Source: Eublepharis macularius (lineage: Eukaryota; Chordata; Lepidosauria; Squamata; Eublepharidae). From it: a DNA stretch of 64,000 bases. The notes beneath the pieces were generated by a model, which was not told the DNA's origin, made no database searches, and saw only the letters and a program-made list of their open reading frames with translations. The stretch lies in the NCBI RefSeq assembly GCF_028583425.1, contig NC_072801.1, forward strand, positions 19,736,001 to 19,800,000, read 5' to 3'. A program made the translations under genes and the position numbers. Numbering within the stretch: the first letter of the stretch is position 1; each line of letters opens with the position of its first letter. Shown piece by piece: positions 34,930-46,215 of this stretch.

Positions 34930-35805
34930 TGCCTCCAAGTTCTAGAAGCAGTTCCCAAGTTTCCCTTGCAACCAGTCACAGTATCTGTGGCAATCTTTAA
35001 GCCACAATGATACTGCCTTCCCCATGCTGGATCAAGCTAAGAGAACTTTGAGCAAATCAAGCACATTTTTGTGCTTTTCAAAGGGATGGAATGAGCTGTT
35101 GATTTAAAGAAACAGAAGTCCATCTTGCATGACGAGTGGAAGCTGGCTTAGGAGCAGCATATTAAGCAGTGCATATGCATGCAAGGAAATCAAGAAGTGG
35201 GGATGAGCACATTCTCTTTTTGTCAGCAACCAAGAGCAAGCACAAGCGCTCTGTGTAGTTCTTTGGGTGCATTTAAACACACATGATGCACATGACATCT
35301 AAAGGAGTCTGTTTGGCTCTCCATCTCTAAGCCAGTGACCCAGCTGTAGATTGACATCCAGCATCTAAAGCTTCACCACTGTGAGACAGCACATATTTGC
35401 CATTAACTAGCTGAAATTAAGTGCTTTATTTAGTGTGCAGGTCAGCAGCTAACTTTTTCTTAGGACAGTGCTGGTTTTTGAAGCAAAAGAATGTTGCAAA
35501 GTTAAAAATAGTGGACATTACAGTCAACTTTACTGTTTTTTTTTATTGCAGTGTTCAGACCAATCCCACAAAAGCAACTTGAACGTCATCCCTCCACACC
35601 CCTAAATGGCCTAAGTCAATTCCACAAGTTTTGAAATTAGGACACCTTCAGAATGAAGCAGTGCATGCATTATTTGCTGCCAGGACCCCCCCACCCCCCA
35701 TTATAAGCAAGCATCCACTTGAGTAAAGTTCTGACTTGAAAGCAGAGGTTCTGCATTCACCCCCCCAAAAGGCATCTTCTTCTACCATCACATTTTGATA
35801 CTTAC

Positions 35806-35918
35806 AGTCCCACCATTTAAGACAACTGCCATCTCAGTGGGCTGGTAGACGTTGCTTCTGAAGGGAGCACTCGGACGGCTTCCTAAGCTGCCGTTGCGAA
35901 ATCCTGCCGTTCGTAAAG
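35806..35918 (-). CDS. GPRC5B: GPRC5B penultimate coding exon: cytoplasmic tail
   Basis: On the minus strand the exon follows CGAACACAG and ends before GTAAGT. With the single base carried from exon 2 it reads ALRTAGFRNGSLGSRPSAPF then RSNVYQPTEMAVVLNGGT, 38 residues. Human GPRC5B has the same tail except that, as I recall, it carries an extra eight-residue SGSLGKRP repeat, absent here. The tail is cytoplasmic and contains Ser/Tyr residues that could be phosphorylated. Splice phases are 1 in and 0 out, both consistent with the neighbours. Confidence 0.96.
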
Positions 35919-36104
35919 CTGTGTTCGAGGGCGAGGGGAAGGAACAGGGAGGCAAAAAAGAAAGAATGTCTCTTTCTGGCAAATAAGGAAAATTTTCACT
36001 GACCATGCCAAGTGTCTTAACAAAAAATAGTAATAATCAGAGACTCTGTGCTCTGAAACATTGCAAACCGTTCCTAGATGGCAACTAGGGGCCCCAGCTC
36101 AAAA

Positions 36105-36278
36105 GCAGAGCTCTTACTTTGCACACAGGACATCCCACGTTCAATCTCCAGAATGTCCAGTTGGAAGGATCCAGCTGTAGGTGTTGGGAAAACCCTCCAC
36201 CTCAGATCCTGGAGAACTGCTGCCAATCAGAGTAGACAACAGTAAGGTTTATAGACCAGTGGCTGGATTCAGTATGCA
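36105..36278 (+). repeat. tRNA-derived SINE, family 1
   Basis: CAGAGCTCTTACTTTGCACA and CACGTTCAATCTCCAGAATG are the degraded tRNA-like head. CAGATCCTGGAGAACTGCTG and CAGAGTAGACAACAGTAAGG are the body, and GGCTGGATTCAGTATG is the end. The order is the same as in the SINE at 47470. Confidence 0.75.
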
Positions 36279-36689
36279 GAAGGGGTATGTGTGCGGATGT
36301 AGACATAAGCTCAGTTTAAACAGGTCCGTCATGTAAAGTGACCAACACCAGCATCACCATGATATAGAGTTAAAACTGCCACAGTAGATTCTTGGCTAAT
36401 CTTCCACAATCTTTCCCGAAGTCTCTGCAGCTATTTCATCCTGTACGGTGCTCTGTTTTCAGTTTGCAAGTATTTATTACGAGTCTTTCAAATATGGAGT
36501 ATTCATTCAGCAGTTTTCACTCAGCCTACAAGCAATACAATGGCAAGCCTCCTTCTTTCTCTCCCCCTTCTGTCAAACGTAACCTCATTTAGACTGTGAT
36601 CCTTTATTTCCTTTCTTAGAAATAAATCCCAATGAAATCAACATTATTTTAATGGGAAATCGTGCGGACAAGGGTGTAGCATGAACACT

Positions 36690-36872
36690 AGTGTGGTATA
36701 ATGGTTAGAGTGTTGGACTAAGAGCTGGGGAAGTTGGGCTCAAATCCCCACGCTGCCCAGGAAGGCTGCTGGATAACTGTAGGCCAGTCAGTCTGTCTCT
36801 GCCTAGCCTATCTTCCAGGGCTGTTGTAAAGTTAAATGGGGAAGGAAAAAACCATGTAAGATGTCCCAAGCT
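36690..36872 (+). repeat. tRNA-derived SINE, family 2 (Sauria-like)
   Basis: The tRNA-like head carries box A (TATAATGGTTAGAGTGTTGG) and a box B remnant (GGGCTCAAATCCCC). The body reads GGCCAGTCAGTCTGTCTCTG, TTCCAGGGCTGTTGTAAAG and TGGGGAAGGA. It is in sense orientation on the plus strand, opposite to GPRC5B. Not a functional tRNA: there is no cloverleaf beyond the promoter boxes. Confidence 0.85.
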
Positions 36873-37045
36873 CCAGTTATCACAGTGCACAAAACGAAGC
36901 TACTTCTAGCAAATGTGCTCAGGATCTTTTCATTAAAGCTGGGGATTCCCAGAGTCAGTATTTGAAATTCATTTAGGAAGTTTGACATGAGAGCTGAGTA
37001 GGAGGGAGAAAAAGCATCAGTCTATATAGTGATAACTAATAGATT

Positions 37046-37132
37046 TGCAGTGCAGTCCTAAGTATAGTTATGCCCTTCTAAATCCACTGAAGTCAGAAGG
37101 GGCTAGCGCTGCTCAGAAATGCACCGTTAATC
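37046..37132. mobile_element. Short hAT-like element, left half recognisable
   Basis: GCAGTGCAGTCCTAAGTATA matches the CAGTGCAATCCTAAG terminus. CTTCTAAATCCACTGAAGTC follows the family interior. The right end (CAGAAATGCACCG) is diverged. Confidence 0.6.
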
Positions 37133-39363
37133 TGGCTTTTTTTCCCCATTCAGTGTTGTGGAACTGTGTTTCTTTTCGAAATATCAAAAGCAGAGAATGA
37201 ATTGCTGGGGGTGGGGGACAGAGAGAGACTGCTCTGACAGTCTAAATAAATATACTTTGCAGTTCAGTGCAGGTGAACAGTGAATAATCTTTGTAGAACT
37301 CATCCGCCGCCACCACCACTCACTGAATTCCAGTTTGTAATCTGATTGGCTGCCTTAGGAAAAATGATCCATAATGCGAACACAGTCCCAGTAACTTGCC
37401 TAGTTTTAGTCATTCATGAGCTAAAACTTTGCATTACGTTTAATTCAGGATACAATTGGACAATGGACAAAAATTAACCATGGGCCGTCCAGAACCATGG
37501 TTAGTCCACTACTATGCACGTGGAAAACCTCAAATTCTCATAGAACTGTTCTTATTTCTGACTCTACAGCTTCAAAATTATTCTGAATGTTTAATTTTTT
37601 AAGCAACCCTACTTTAGGACGACCAGGGCCAGCAAGCGCAAGAAGAACTTAGTGCTTCTCACTGTTACATCAAACTCCTCAAAACTGCTCATTCCATGAA
37701 ACCTAAATCCTAATCCTACCTCAAAACATATTTTCCCTTACTGCCAATCCTGTACTGAAACTAAGCCAAAGCAAGTATTACAACAATGAAAACATATTCT
37801 TCTCTTGTTATCTGAACTTCCATCTTATTCCCTTCCTTCTTGTTACCCTGCATAGTAGATATTAGATGGTAAACAGGAGTGTGCAGTTTGGTTCAGTATT
37901 CGGATGAGAATACCAAATTTTGGCTGATTTGGTGAAATTCGGGTATTCCAGATCAAAACAGTGAATACAAAACTAAATTCAGTATTCTGGATTTTTTTTA
38001 CCAAATGAATTTGGTAGTCCGGTAAACAAGGCCTGGCTGTTCCTTTGCTGTTTCCCTGCCAAGATCAGCAAAGAAGTTCCTGCCATTTTTTGCGGAGAGG
38101 AGAGTCATTTTTCAACCAAACTCCAACAACTTTGCAGGGAACCTACTCCTGACTGTCCTTTAAAGACCTCACCACCACATTTCAGGAAGACTGGACCCCT
38201 GAACAAGATGCCCCTAGCCACTTCATTGTTTGGGGGAAAAGTCAAAGGTGACTCCCATTGCAGAAACCCACAGGGGCAAGGCTGCATGGCCAAGGCACAC
38301 TCCCAAATGCAAGCTGGGATCATCCCAGAAAAAGCCCAACAGAACCAAAGTGAAGCATGGGAATGGAATCCACCCAGATCCAAAGCTGAAGCATCACACC
38401 AGAGAATCACATCCATTCCACTCAAACCAAACTGAAGAAAGGGACACTGTTGTAACTTAGCCCAACAGAAACAAATGGAAGCAAGGGAATGCCTTGTGCT
38501 TGTGTGGACTTCTTGGTTCTGTTCTGTGGTGTTCCCCCACTGGCTGAATCCAGTGCCAGTGCCTGGCTGCTGTGAATAATACTGGTTCTGTTAGGCTAAG
38601 TTCTGTTAGGCTAAGTTCCAACTGAAATCCTCTCCACCACTAAGTGACCTTACGTGACCATCCTGCTACTTCTGTAGGCAATGTACAAAGAGAAACAAGA
38701 GATGCAGCACCCTTGCTCTCTCCACACATGCGCATGAGCTGCATGAACTTTCCCAAAAGCATCAGCTCTGTAGGGGCTACAGGGTCCTAGCAACTCAGGG
38801 GTTGAAGACCACTGATGTGAAGTGCCATTTCATCAAAGGAACTAATACACAAAAATTAGAACAAGTAAGCAGCTATGATGGTTGCAAAATTTTACTAACC
38901 ACAAAGCTGCAGAAGGCCTCCACTATGGCAGGTGCTATACCTCTTTACCCCAAGAGCCCTTCCCCCTTGGTATTTGATTTCATAAAGTGTCCTTGTCAGT
39001 ATTAAATTCCAGATGTTTAAATACATTTTTGAAGGGGAAACAACATCAAAGCATGCCAAGGTGACCTCTAAATGAACCAGAACTCAGTTACATTTCAAAC
39101 TCAACAGTCATGGGATTTGCGAATTGTTTATTTGATCAACCCAAGATAAAACTAATTTCCTCATCAATTTTTCCAAGCTTCCTGCTGTCTTGGCACTATA
39201 TATTTTCATACAAAACATTCTTCATCAGCTAGGTTGTTTTACAAAATCAGTTGGCTGAGATGGCTGCTCTCTTAAATACTACAACACTGAGACAAATAAC
39301 AAGAGAGATGTATTTTATTTTCTATTAGCACTCCACTACCCACCCCCCAGGCAGCTTCACAGC

Positions 39364-40208
39364 TAGAGATGGGCAGGAACAGAAAAAAAACCAAACATGA
39401 TGTTCGTTGTTCATTGCCATCCACAAACAGGGACTCACGAACAACCATGAACATGACCCTGTTCATGAACATGTGCGTGGTTGGCTGTTTGTGGGGGCCA
39501 GCATCCAAGCCATCATCCAAGTCAAGATCCCAACTGCACCACTCCCAGAAACCTGACCTGGGCAGGCACCAGGAAAGGTACCAATAATAAATAATAGCTT
39601 GGCCCCAGAGCCTGGCAGCAGCCCTGGAACTTGAAGGGGTAGATCCCTACCGCACCACTCCCAGAAACCTTACCTGAGCAGGCAGCAGGAAAGGTACCAA
39701 TAATAAATAATAGCTTGGCCCAGAGCCTGGCAGCAGCCCTGGAACTTGAAGGGGTAGATCCCTATCCCACCACACACAAAGAAAATTCAAGCTCCAATGC
39801 ACTCTATCAAAATGCCAACAGCAACTGTCTCTCTCTCTCCACTGTCTGTAAAGTCAGAGCTGGGAGCCCCCCTCCCCCCTGGTCTTTGCTCCCTTGTAAC
39901 AAATTTGGAGCTTCACACTTGAAAGGAAGACCTGCCTATCAAGCTAAATTGGGCTTAGACTGGGGTTTCCAGGGCAACAGCAGGAGTTCAGACAGAGTTC
40001 AGACAATCCCTGCATAAGTTGCCAAGGGAATTAATTGCAGGTGCCAGACTGTCTGGCTTGACAAGCAGCAAGACAAACAGCAACGAAGGAGGCTTGCAAG
40101 GACCACCTGTTCATTTAGAATGGGGCCTCACGAACAGCTTGTTCGCGAACAGCAGATTGGGCTGTTCGTGGCTTTTTTTGTTCGTATTGCTGTTCGTGCC
40201 CATCTCTG
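39364..40208. mobile_element. Non-autonomous hAT element, 845 bp
   Basis: The left end TAGAGATGGGCAGGAAC and the right end GTTCGTGCCCATCTCTG are inverted repeats fitting the hAT terminal pattern. Flanks are TTCACAGC at 39356-39363 and TTCACAAC at 40209-40216, an 8-bp duplication with one change. Subterminal regions are rich in GTTCGTG/CACGAAC and TGTTCATGAACA motifs, which could bind a transposase. No transposase frame is present. A 116-bp tandem repeat lies inside. Confidence 0.88.
39534..39772. repeat. 116-bp tandem repeat inside the hAT element, about two copies
   Basis: ACCACTCCCAGAAACC occurs at 39538 and again at 39654. The units share TACCAATAATAAATAATAGC and AACTTGAAGGGGTAGATCCC. A diverged third start follows near 39769. 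Confidence 0.9.
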
Positions 40209-41342
40209 TTCACAACTGCAAAAATACATACACATTTCAATTATGTCATTCTAGTGAGATTGTAGAATCTCCAGCAACTGTCCACTTCTGAGGATTTGAA
40301 GAATTTGTCCAGGCAGCTTAACACATTCAGAAGTACATCCTTAAATTCCACCAAAGGAAGTGGGAACTTTCATATACATGAAATATCTTCTTTTTCTCAC
40401 ACAAACACCCAAATCACTCCTCTCATACATTAAAACACTATTGAATCATCTTTTCCACATGAACATTTCGGGCAAGGTGCTTCATACTTCTAGACACTCA
40501 TGCTGTAGCATATCTCTAGAATAGACCAGAGCGTGCACAACAAAACCCATCTTGCTTCAAAGGCAAAACCGGAACAATTTAAGCACAGTGATCAACCACT
40601 GAAAGACACCATGAAATAGAGACTGACTCTCATCACTAGGAATTGTAGGAATCTATTTATGTAACTAGGATATTTCTCAGTGCCCTCCCCCGCCCCAGTT
40701 CTGGAATGCCTGCCCCTATGAAGCTCATTCATTCCTGCATTATTAGTTTTTAAATGCCAGATAAAAACACTTCTTTCCAGCCAGGTGTTTAGGTAACTCT
40801 TTAATTGACCTGGTATTTTATTCTGCCTCCCTACAGCCTGCCTTCCATTCATAAACTGGATGTGCTGTGGATTTTACTGGTTATAGTTTTACCGTTGAGA
40901 ATTTTATTGTTTGGAATTTTCTTAAATCTGTTTTCAATCACATTAAACAAACTGTATGATCGGTTGGTTTAATTTTTATTAGCTGTCTTGGATGAGATTT
41001 TTTAGGAGGGACAGGATAAAACCACACTTCATCAGATGCCCCCTCCCTTCCAGCCTTTCTGGGCAATCCAATCTCTTAGACTTCGTCAGTGACCAGGCAT
41101 TCTGCAGCAGGGAGGAAAAGTGAATAAAGTACTTTTCGTCAGCCTGCCTGGTCAAACAAGGTCCCTTTTTTATTATAACCCCCTCAAGATATATTTTAAA
41201 CTATAGAGCATGAGATGCATATAAGTATCTGCCCCTCTATTAGCTCGCTTTATTACTAAACAAGGACACCCTCGTCGCTCCTACTCTTTATCTCAAAAAG
41301 CGAAACCTGAGTGCGCTACTAGAGTCACCACAAAAGACTTAC

Positions 41343-42348
41343 CTGCGTTATGTTCATCCATTGAAAAGGCTTTATTTTCCATGTAGCTCCGAGGAAGCTG
41401 AAGGTCATCCTCAAAAGCCGTTTCACGCATGCGTGGTTGTGAAGTATCAAAATAATTAGGTGTGTTTTCTTGTTGAGATGGAAGAATGGAGCAGTGGACC
41501 TCTGGAATAGCATGAAAGATCACAAACACCCAGCCACTGGACAGCAGGGCTATTGCAAGAGTAGGGTCACTCCATTGGTCTCTTCTTCCCAGTTCCTTGT
41601 TACCATACAAATACATAGTCAGCCAAGCAACCCAAATGAGAATTGAGAAAAAGCTGGCTATAATGAGGCATACACCATTCTTCTTCCACTTCTTAAACTT
41701 TCCACACATCGTGAAGAAAGAAAAGCCCATGGTCACCACCATCAGAAACATGACATAGATGGAAGCCATTGCAAAATCCATCGGCTCATAATTGCAAGCC
41801 AACTGTCCATCTCTCACAATAGTCAGTATCATCCACTCAGTAGCAATAATGACTTGGACAAGTGCAAGACAGATGGCCACACCAGCCAGCTGCCATCCTG
41901 ATGGGCTTTTGCCATGCCGTACTAGTTTCCGTAGCCTCCAGGCCTGAGCGAGCAAGCATGAAAAACACAGTGCGAAGAGGACCCCCCACAGAAACCGGCG
42001 GACTGCACATATGGTCTCATCTTCCTGTATGATGAATGCAAACGCCAAGCCAAAAAGTCCCAAGGTCCCCAAAAGGAAGAGGAAATGCACTCCCAGAGGA
42101 CTCTTCTTCTCTTTATCCTTGATGAAGGGCAACCTCACAAGCAAGATCAACATCAGCAACAATGTCGTCAGCACTCCAGCCCCAGCAACAGCTTCCACTA
42201 CTATCCCCCAGATAGCATCCAGATCACAGAGGTAAACATACTGTGGAAGAAGGTCTAGGCCACACCCTCTTGAGGTACTGGAGTTCTCAGACGACCCGTA
42301 GCCAACCACAAAGAGGAGAAGAAGACTGATAAGGGGAAAGGCGATCAT
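41343..42348 (-). CDS. GPRC5B: GPRC5B main coding exon: signal peptide and seven-helix domain
   Basis: GPRC5B is an orphan, retinoic-acid-inducible class C GPCR of the plasma membrane, linked in mammals to G-protein, kinase and inflammatory signalling. The exon encodes residues 1-335 of 387. Residues 1-19 form a signal peptide, and a short ectodomain follows with an N-glycosylation site (NSS, 22-24) and GCGLDLLPQYV..CDLDAIWG. TM1 lies at about 46-71, TM2 86-107, TM3 119-139, TM4 about 151-173, with TM5-TM7 following; TM7 reads LAIALLSSGWVFVIFHAIPE. The tail has NTPNYFDTSQPRMRETAFED, nearly identical to human. The acceptor is TTGTTTCAG, with eight 5' UTR bases before the ATG. This ATG aligns with the second Met of the human protein. 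The donor GTAAGT follows 41343 in phase 1. Confidence 0.98.
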
Positions 42349-42356
42349 TGTTCTGC
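42349..42356 (-). other. GPRC5B: GPRC5B exon 2 5' UTR and splice acceptor
   Basis: On the minus strand the intron ends TATTGTTTCAG, leaving GCAGAACA before the start ATG. The rest of the 5' UTR must come from an upstream exon. Confidence 0.85.
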
Positions 42357-42597
42357 CTGAAACAATATGGCAAATAGTTGAAATGAGGGCAGCACAGTCT
42401 TATTATGAAACCAATACTAACAACAACAAAATTATAATATTACTAACATTAATACCATTAAAACGTCCATAATAGCATTATAAAATGGCAATAATGATAA
42501 TCTTTATTACTGATCACATTCTATTATAGTAGCATTAAAATCAATAAGGATGTTAACAAAATTAATATCAATGGTAGTGTTATCATAAATATAACTA

Positions 42598-42662
42598 CCC
42601 ATTTTTATTCCACCATTCCTCCAAGCTCAGGGCAGAGTACATGGTTCTTTTCAACCATATGC
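42598..42662 (-). repeat. LINE/SINE 3' tail fragment, antisense
   Basis: ATTTTTATTCCACCATTCCT followed by CCAAGCTCAGGGCAGAGTAC is the inverted form of a tail shared by squamate LINEs and SINEs. Short and diverged. Confidence 0.5.
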
Positions 42663-42751
42663 AGGGTCATCAGGAAGGGGGCACAATTCCAAAGGCCCAG
42701 GTATATCAGGTTTTCTGAATTCCAATCTTTCACTTTTTTTTGTTTTTGGTG

Positions 42752-42958
42752 AGGGCCAAGTTACAAGTGATGAATGACACTTGAACGGCAAGTGAACAGA
42801 CTCACATGTATTCCTCCCTGTTCACTTGTGCTCCACTTGCCCTTCACTTGATACGTGATCGAGTGGAGTGCAAGTGGAGCATAAGTGAACAGGGAGGAAT
42901 ACATGTGAGTCTGTTCACTTGCCGTTCATGTGTCCTTTGTCACTTGTAGCTTGGCCCT
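42752..42958. mobile_element. Palindromic TIR element, 207 bp
   Basis: The left arm AGGGCCAAGTTACAAGTGAT is mirrored by GTCACTTGTAGCTTGGCCCT at the right end. Inner arms (GAACAGACTCACATGTATTC and its inverse) extend the pairing over most of the element, with a short loop near 42850. Half a copy lies at 25961. No target duplication is clear, so the superfamily is unresolved. Confidence 0.85.
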
Positions 42959-43960
42959 TAGTCTCTAACCCTTTCCACGATGGGGTATGCCTTTCCCCTT
43001 ATATCTCCACAACAAAAGGGCTAAAGTCTTTTAAAACTTCCCAGCATTGAAGCCAAGGCAGATAACCCATGAGGAAGTCATCAAAGGCTGGATACTATAG
43101 TGAGGGTGAGGCAAACACTTGTCTGTCTGAGATGCCGCTAAGCTCATCAACCAAGCCAACGTTTGAGCAAGGCAAGATGACACCACCACCACCCCCAGCC
43201 CATTTTCAAATTCTGGTCTCATTCCTTTTCATGTTTACCCCAGCTGGGAAGTTAAAACATACTTAATAGTAGACTAGCAGCTCTTTGTTAATATTATCAA
43301 CCGTCAAGTTAGTTTCCCAATGATCTATCAACGTAGAAAATGGGCAATTTTGCTTTCCCCCCCTTACATATACAGTTTCCTGTATTAGTGTTTATAAAAT
43401 AGTTTTTTATTATTATTGTATTGGTGAGACATCTGATACTTGGCCCTTAGTAAATGTAACTTTCCTACTGCAGCCATTAAACTTCATTTTCTATGATAAA
43501 CAACTTAACCTTTTAAAAAGCTATGTAAGTAAAATCAATCTCAGTGCTTCCCATTTAGCACCACTATACAAGCAGCGCCCTATTTTGCTCCTGGTTTTGT
43601 GCTAGGTAGAGGCACGAAGGTAAACTGAGACAGATTTCTTACTGGTTTACTTACTAAAGATTACTGTGAAATGAAGTCTTTGTGAACTAGAGCCCACTTC
43701 AGATGTATCCTATATTGGTAGACATGTCTGTGTGTAAATATAAGATTACAGCATTAGACAAATGGCTGTAGTGAGAAATACTGAGAGGCACAAGCTGAGC
43801 AAACTGAGTAAATGATATAGTGGGAATCATTCCAGGGTCTGGAAAGAGGTGAGGAAACAGGCCTTTGCTTCTTTTACACAATTATGAAGTCTTATATATA
43901 GATTGATAAGCTATACAAGTATAGGTGGTGATAAAATAATTAGTGATGTGAAGAAACTGA

Positions 43961-43994
43961 AAAGCAAGAGGGGTTTTGGGGGGGGCGGGGTCCT
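43961..43994. repeat. G-rich tract
   Basis: Near-continuous G run around 43976-43990 (GGGGTTTTGGGGGGGGCGGG). Could form a quadruplex, but no functional context is visible. Confidence 0.6.
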
Positions 43995-44198
43995 CTGTGC
44001 TACAATCCATCCATCGTGAAACTGATTGGCAGCCAAAAGGAAGGACTACATCACATGCTGCATAATTTATTTATTGAATCAACTACTATCGGAGGTGACA
44101 TCCATTGGTTCAGAAAACTTTAAAAGGGGATTCAACAGATTCATTCAGGTGGACAGGTCCATCAGTGGCCATTAGTTATGACAGCTAAATAGAACCTC

Positions 44199-44524
44199 CA
44201 GGGCTTTTTTTCAGCAGAAATGCGATGGAACGGAGTTCCGGCACCTCTTAAAAATGGTCACATGGCTGGTGGCCCCGCCCCGATCACCTCACAGAAGGGA
44301 GTTTAGATTGCCCTCTGCGCTGCCAAGCAGTGCAGAGGGCAATCTAAACTCCCCTCTGTCTGGAGATCAGGGGGCGGGGCCACCAGCCATGTGACCATTT
44401 TCACCGAGAGCAATTTTAATTTTAAAAAACTCCCCCCTTGTTCCAGCTGACCCAAAGTGACGTCATTGTGAGGTCTTGAGTTCCACCACTGAGTTCCACC
44501 ACTTTTCCCAGAAAAAAAGCCCTG
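44199..44524. mobile_element. Non-autonomous hAT element, 326 bp, perfect 8-bp target duplication
   Basis: Begins CAGGGCTTTTTTTC and ends GAAAAAAAGCCCTG. Flanked by AGAACCTC at 44191-44198 and 44525-44532. The interior has long inverted arms (AAATGGTCACATGGCTGGTG and its inverse, and GGGAGTTTAGATTGCCCTCT and its inverse). A longer sibling of the 2617 element, it keeps about 80 bases near the right end that the other lacks. Confidence 0.95.
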
Positions 44525-45145
44525 AGAACCTCCCATGTTCAGAGGCCATATACACTGGAAAACCAATTGTTGGTGGCAGCTGTGACAGGGTAGCTATCCC
44601 CTGCTGGTGGGATCCCAGAAGCATGTGGCTGGCTGGTGAGATCAACAGGAAGTTGGACTGTACAGACGTTTGGTTTGATCCAGCAAGCTTCTTATTTTAT
44701 TTGTATGAAGGCCATAGCACATATAGTTACATTATCCTCATTTCAAATATATTTCAGTGAGTCCACTCCTTCTTCTCCATCTTAAAGTATGCTACTGAAT
44801 TATTAAAGTGTGCGGGAGAGAAGGAGACTGCAGTTTTCCAGTGTGGAGAGCAAGGCGTTCTGTGCATGCTGAGAAGCATTTTCTTCCATGACTCGGCCTG
44901 TGCTGAAAACAAACTCTTGGGCTAAGCCCTAGCGAAATCTTGGCATAAACTGAGAAAGTAGTTGTGACGGTCAATGGCAGCAGAGACAGATTCTAGAGGG
45001 GTAGCCATGTTAAGTCTACTGTGGCAAAACCAAAAAAGAATGATGTTCCACCCTTAAAAAAAAATAACACTGCCATTCTTCCCCATAAAACACCTTTACA
45101 TTGTTGCAAGCTTGCTTTTTGGTTTTGAGTAAGTAAAAATATTTT

Positions 45146-45233
45146 TAGCACAATCCTAAGCAGAGTTACACTAGTCTAAGTCCACTGAAATCAATGGGCT
45201 TAGACTGGAGTAACTCTGTTTAGGATTTCACTG
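45146..45233. mobile_element. Short palindromic hAT-like element
   Basis: The left arm CACAATCCTAAGCAGAGTTA and the right arm TAACTCTGTTTAGGATTTCA are inverted, as are TAGTCTAAGTCCACTGAAAT and its partner around TGGGCTTAGACTGGA. The whole is an about 85-bp hairpin. Best-preserved arms of its family in the window. Confidence 0.85.
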
Positions 45234-45574
45234 TTTGAGTACTTTTTGAGAGTCTTGCTACATTCAATGGGACTTATTCCCAAGTAATTTATGTCTCCTC
45301 TATAATGCACTGCAATATTCTGGCTATGTCCCATGGCTGGAGAGTCGCTGATTCTGGTTGCTTGTTTGTTTTTTGCACCATATCCTATTGCAGCATAATT
45401 TAAGTGCAGTCTATTCTTACCCTGCCCCTTTCCTTTACTGTTTATTACCTAATGAATGGTTATTGTTTTATTCATGGTATTAGGAAACCACATAATCTCT
45501 TTTGTTTTCATATTTAGTTTGAATTAGGGTCATATGGTTTTCTCAGATGGAATCTTTGTCTGGGGGCCCACGGC

Positions 45575-45748
45575 GGCGCTTAGCAACCCTGCCCATTGTT
45601 CCTCACGACAACCCCTTGAGGCAGGTTAGCCTAAGAGAGAGGGGCTGACCCAAAGCCACCCAGCGAGCTTCAAGGCTCAGGGGGGATTTGAACCCAAGTC
45701 ACCCAGGTCCTAGTCTGACATTCTAACTACTACAGCATGACCCCGAGC
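45575..45748 (-). repeat. tRNA-derived SINE, family 2, antisense
   Basis: CACGACAACCCCTTGAGGCA and GGATTTGAACCCAAGTCACC (inverted box B), then CCTAGTCTGACATTCTAACT, run in the same order as the antisense copy at 34058. Confidence 0.8.
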
Positions 45749-46137
45749 ATTCCGTCATCACAGATCCCAAGTGATTTTTATTTGTATATAGTAACCTCAA
45801 GTGGAGGGATTGTTAACCTTTCCTAATGCCAAAGAGCTCTCTGTAGCTGCTATTTACTCGAGGGAAGGAAACAAAGATAACCCCCCATAAGGCAAATAGT
45901 AATTTCAGAACAGGGGAAAAATTAAGGGTTAGTAAATGATGCAGGCAGAAGGCTAAAACCTATGTTCCCCTTGCACTGTAAGTCCCAGCCTAATACAGGG
46001 ACTAATAGAACCCCAAACTAATAATGCAGAGACTAATAGAACCCTAATAACACTAATAGCCATCACAGTTTACTAGAATGTCTAGTTTAAACACTCAGTG
46101 CCACAGAAGCTATTATGTAATTTACGTATTCAGGGTT

Positions 46138-46215
46138 CTTAAACTATACCCCTACCTGCTGATCGGCTCAGGGTGGCTAACAAGAAAAGCTAAAACAGCT
46201 TAAAAGAATAAAAAG
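46138..46215 (-). repeat. LINE tail fragment, antisense
   Basis: TACCCCTACCTGCTGATCGG then CTCAGGGTGGCTAACAAG is the inverted form of an L2/CR1-like 3' region. Diverged and short. Confidence 0.45.

Larger units (their letters stand above)
33292..35805 (-). other. GPRC5B: GPRC5B intron between the last two coding exons
   Basis: A 2.5-kb phase-0 intron with a GTAAG donor at 35805-35801 and an acceptor AG at 33291-33290. It contains an antisense SINE at 34060-34290 and a 124-bp tandem duplication at 34682-34929. The rest is unremarkable. Confidence 0.85.
35921..41342 (-). other. GPRC5B: GPRC5B intron between exon 2 and the tail exon
   Basis: A 5.4-kb phase-1 intron. It holds two SINEs (36105, 36690), a half hAT-like element (37048) and an 845-bp hAT element (39364). 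From about 37870 a segment begins AGGAGTGTGCAGTTTGGTTC and has internal repeats around AATACCAAATTT and CAAATGAATTTGG. It looks like another DNA element, but I could not find its far end. Confidence 0.8.

Noticed and set aside
36690-36760. Possible tRNA gene (box A and box B present)
   Set aside because: The boxes belong to a SINE head. No cloverleaf with paired acceptor stem is visible and the SINE body follows directly. The same applies to 47468 and 34250.
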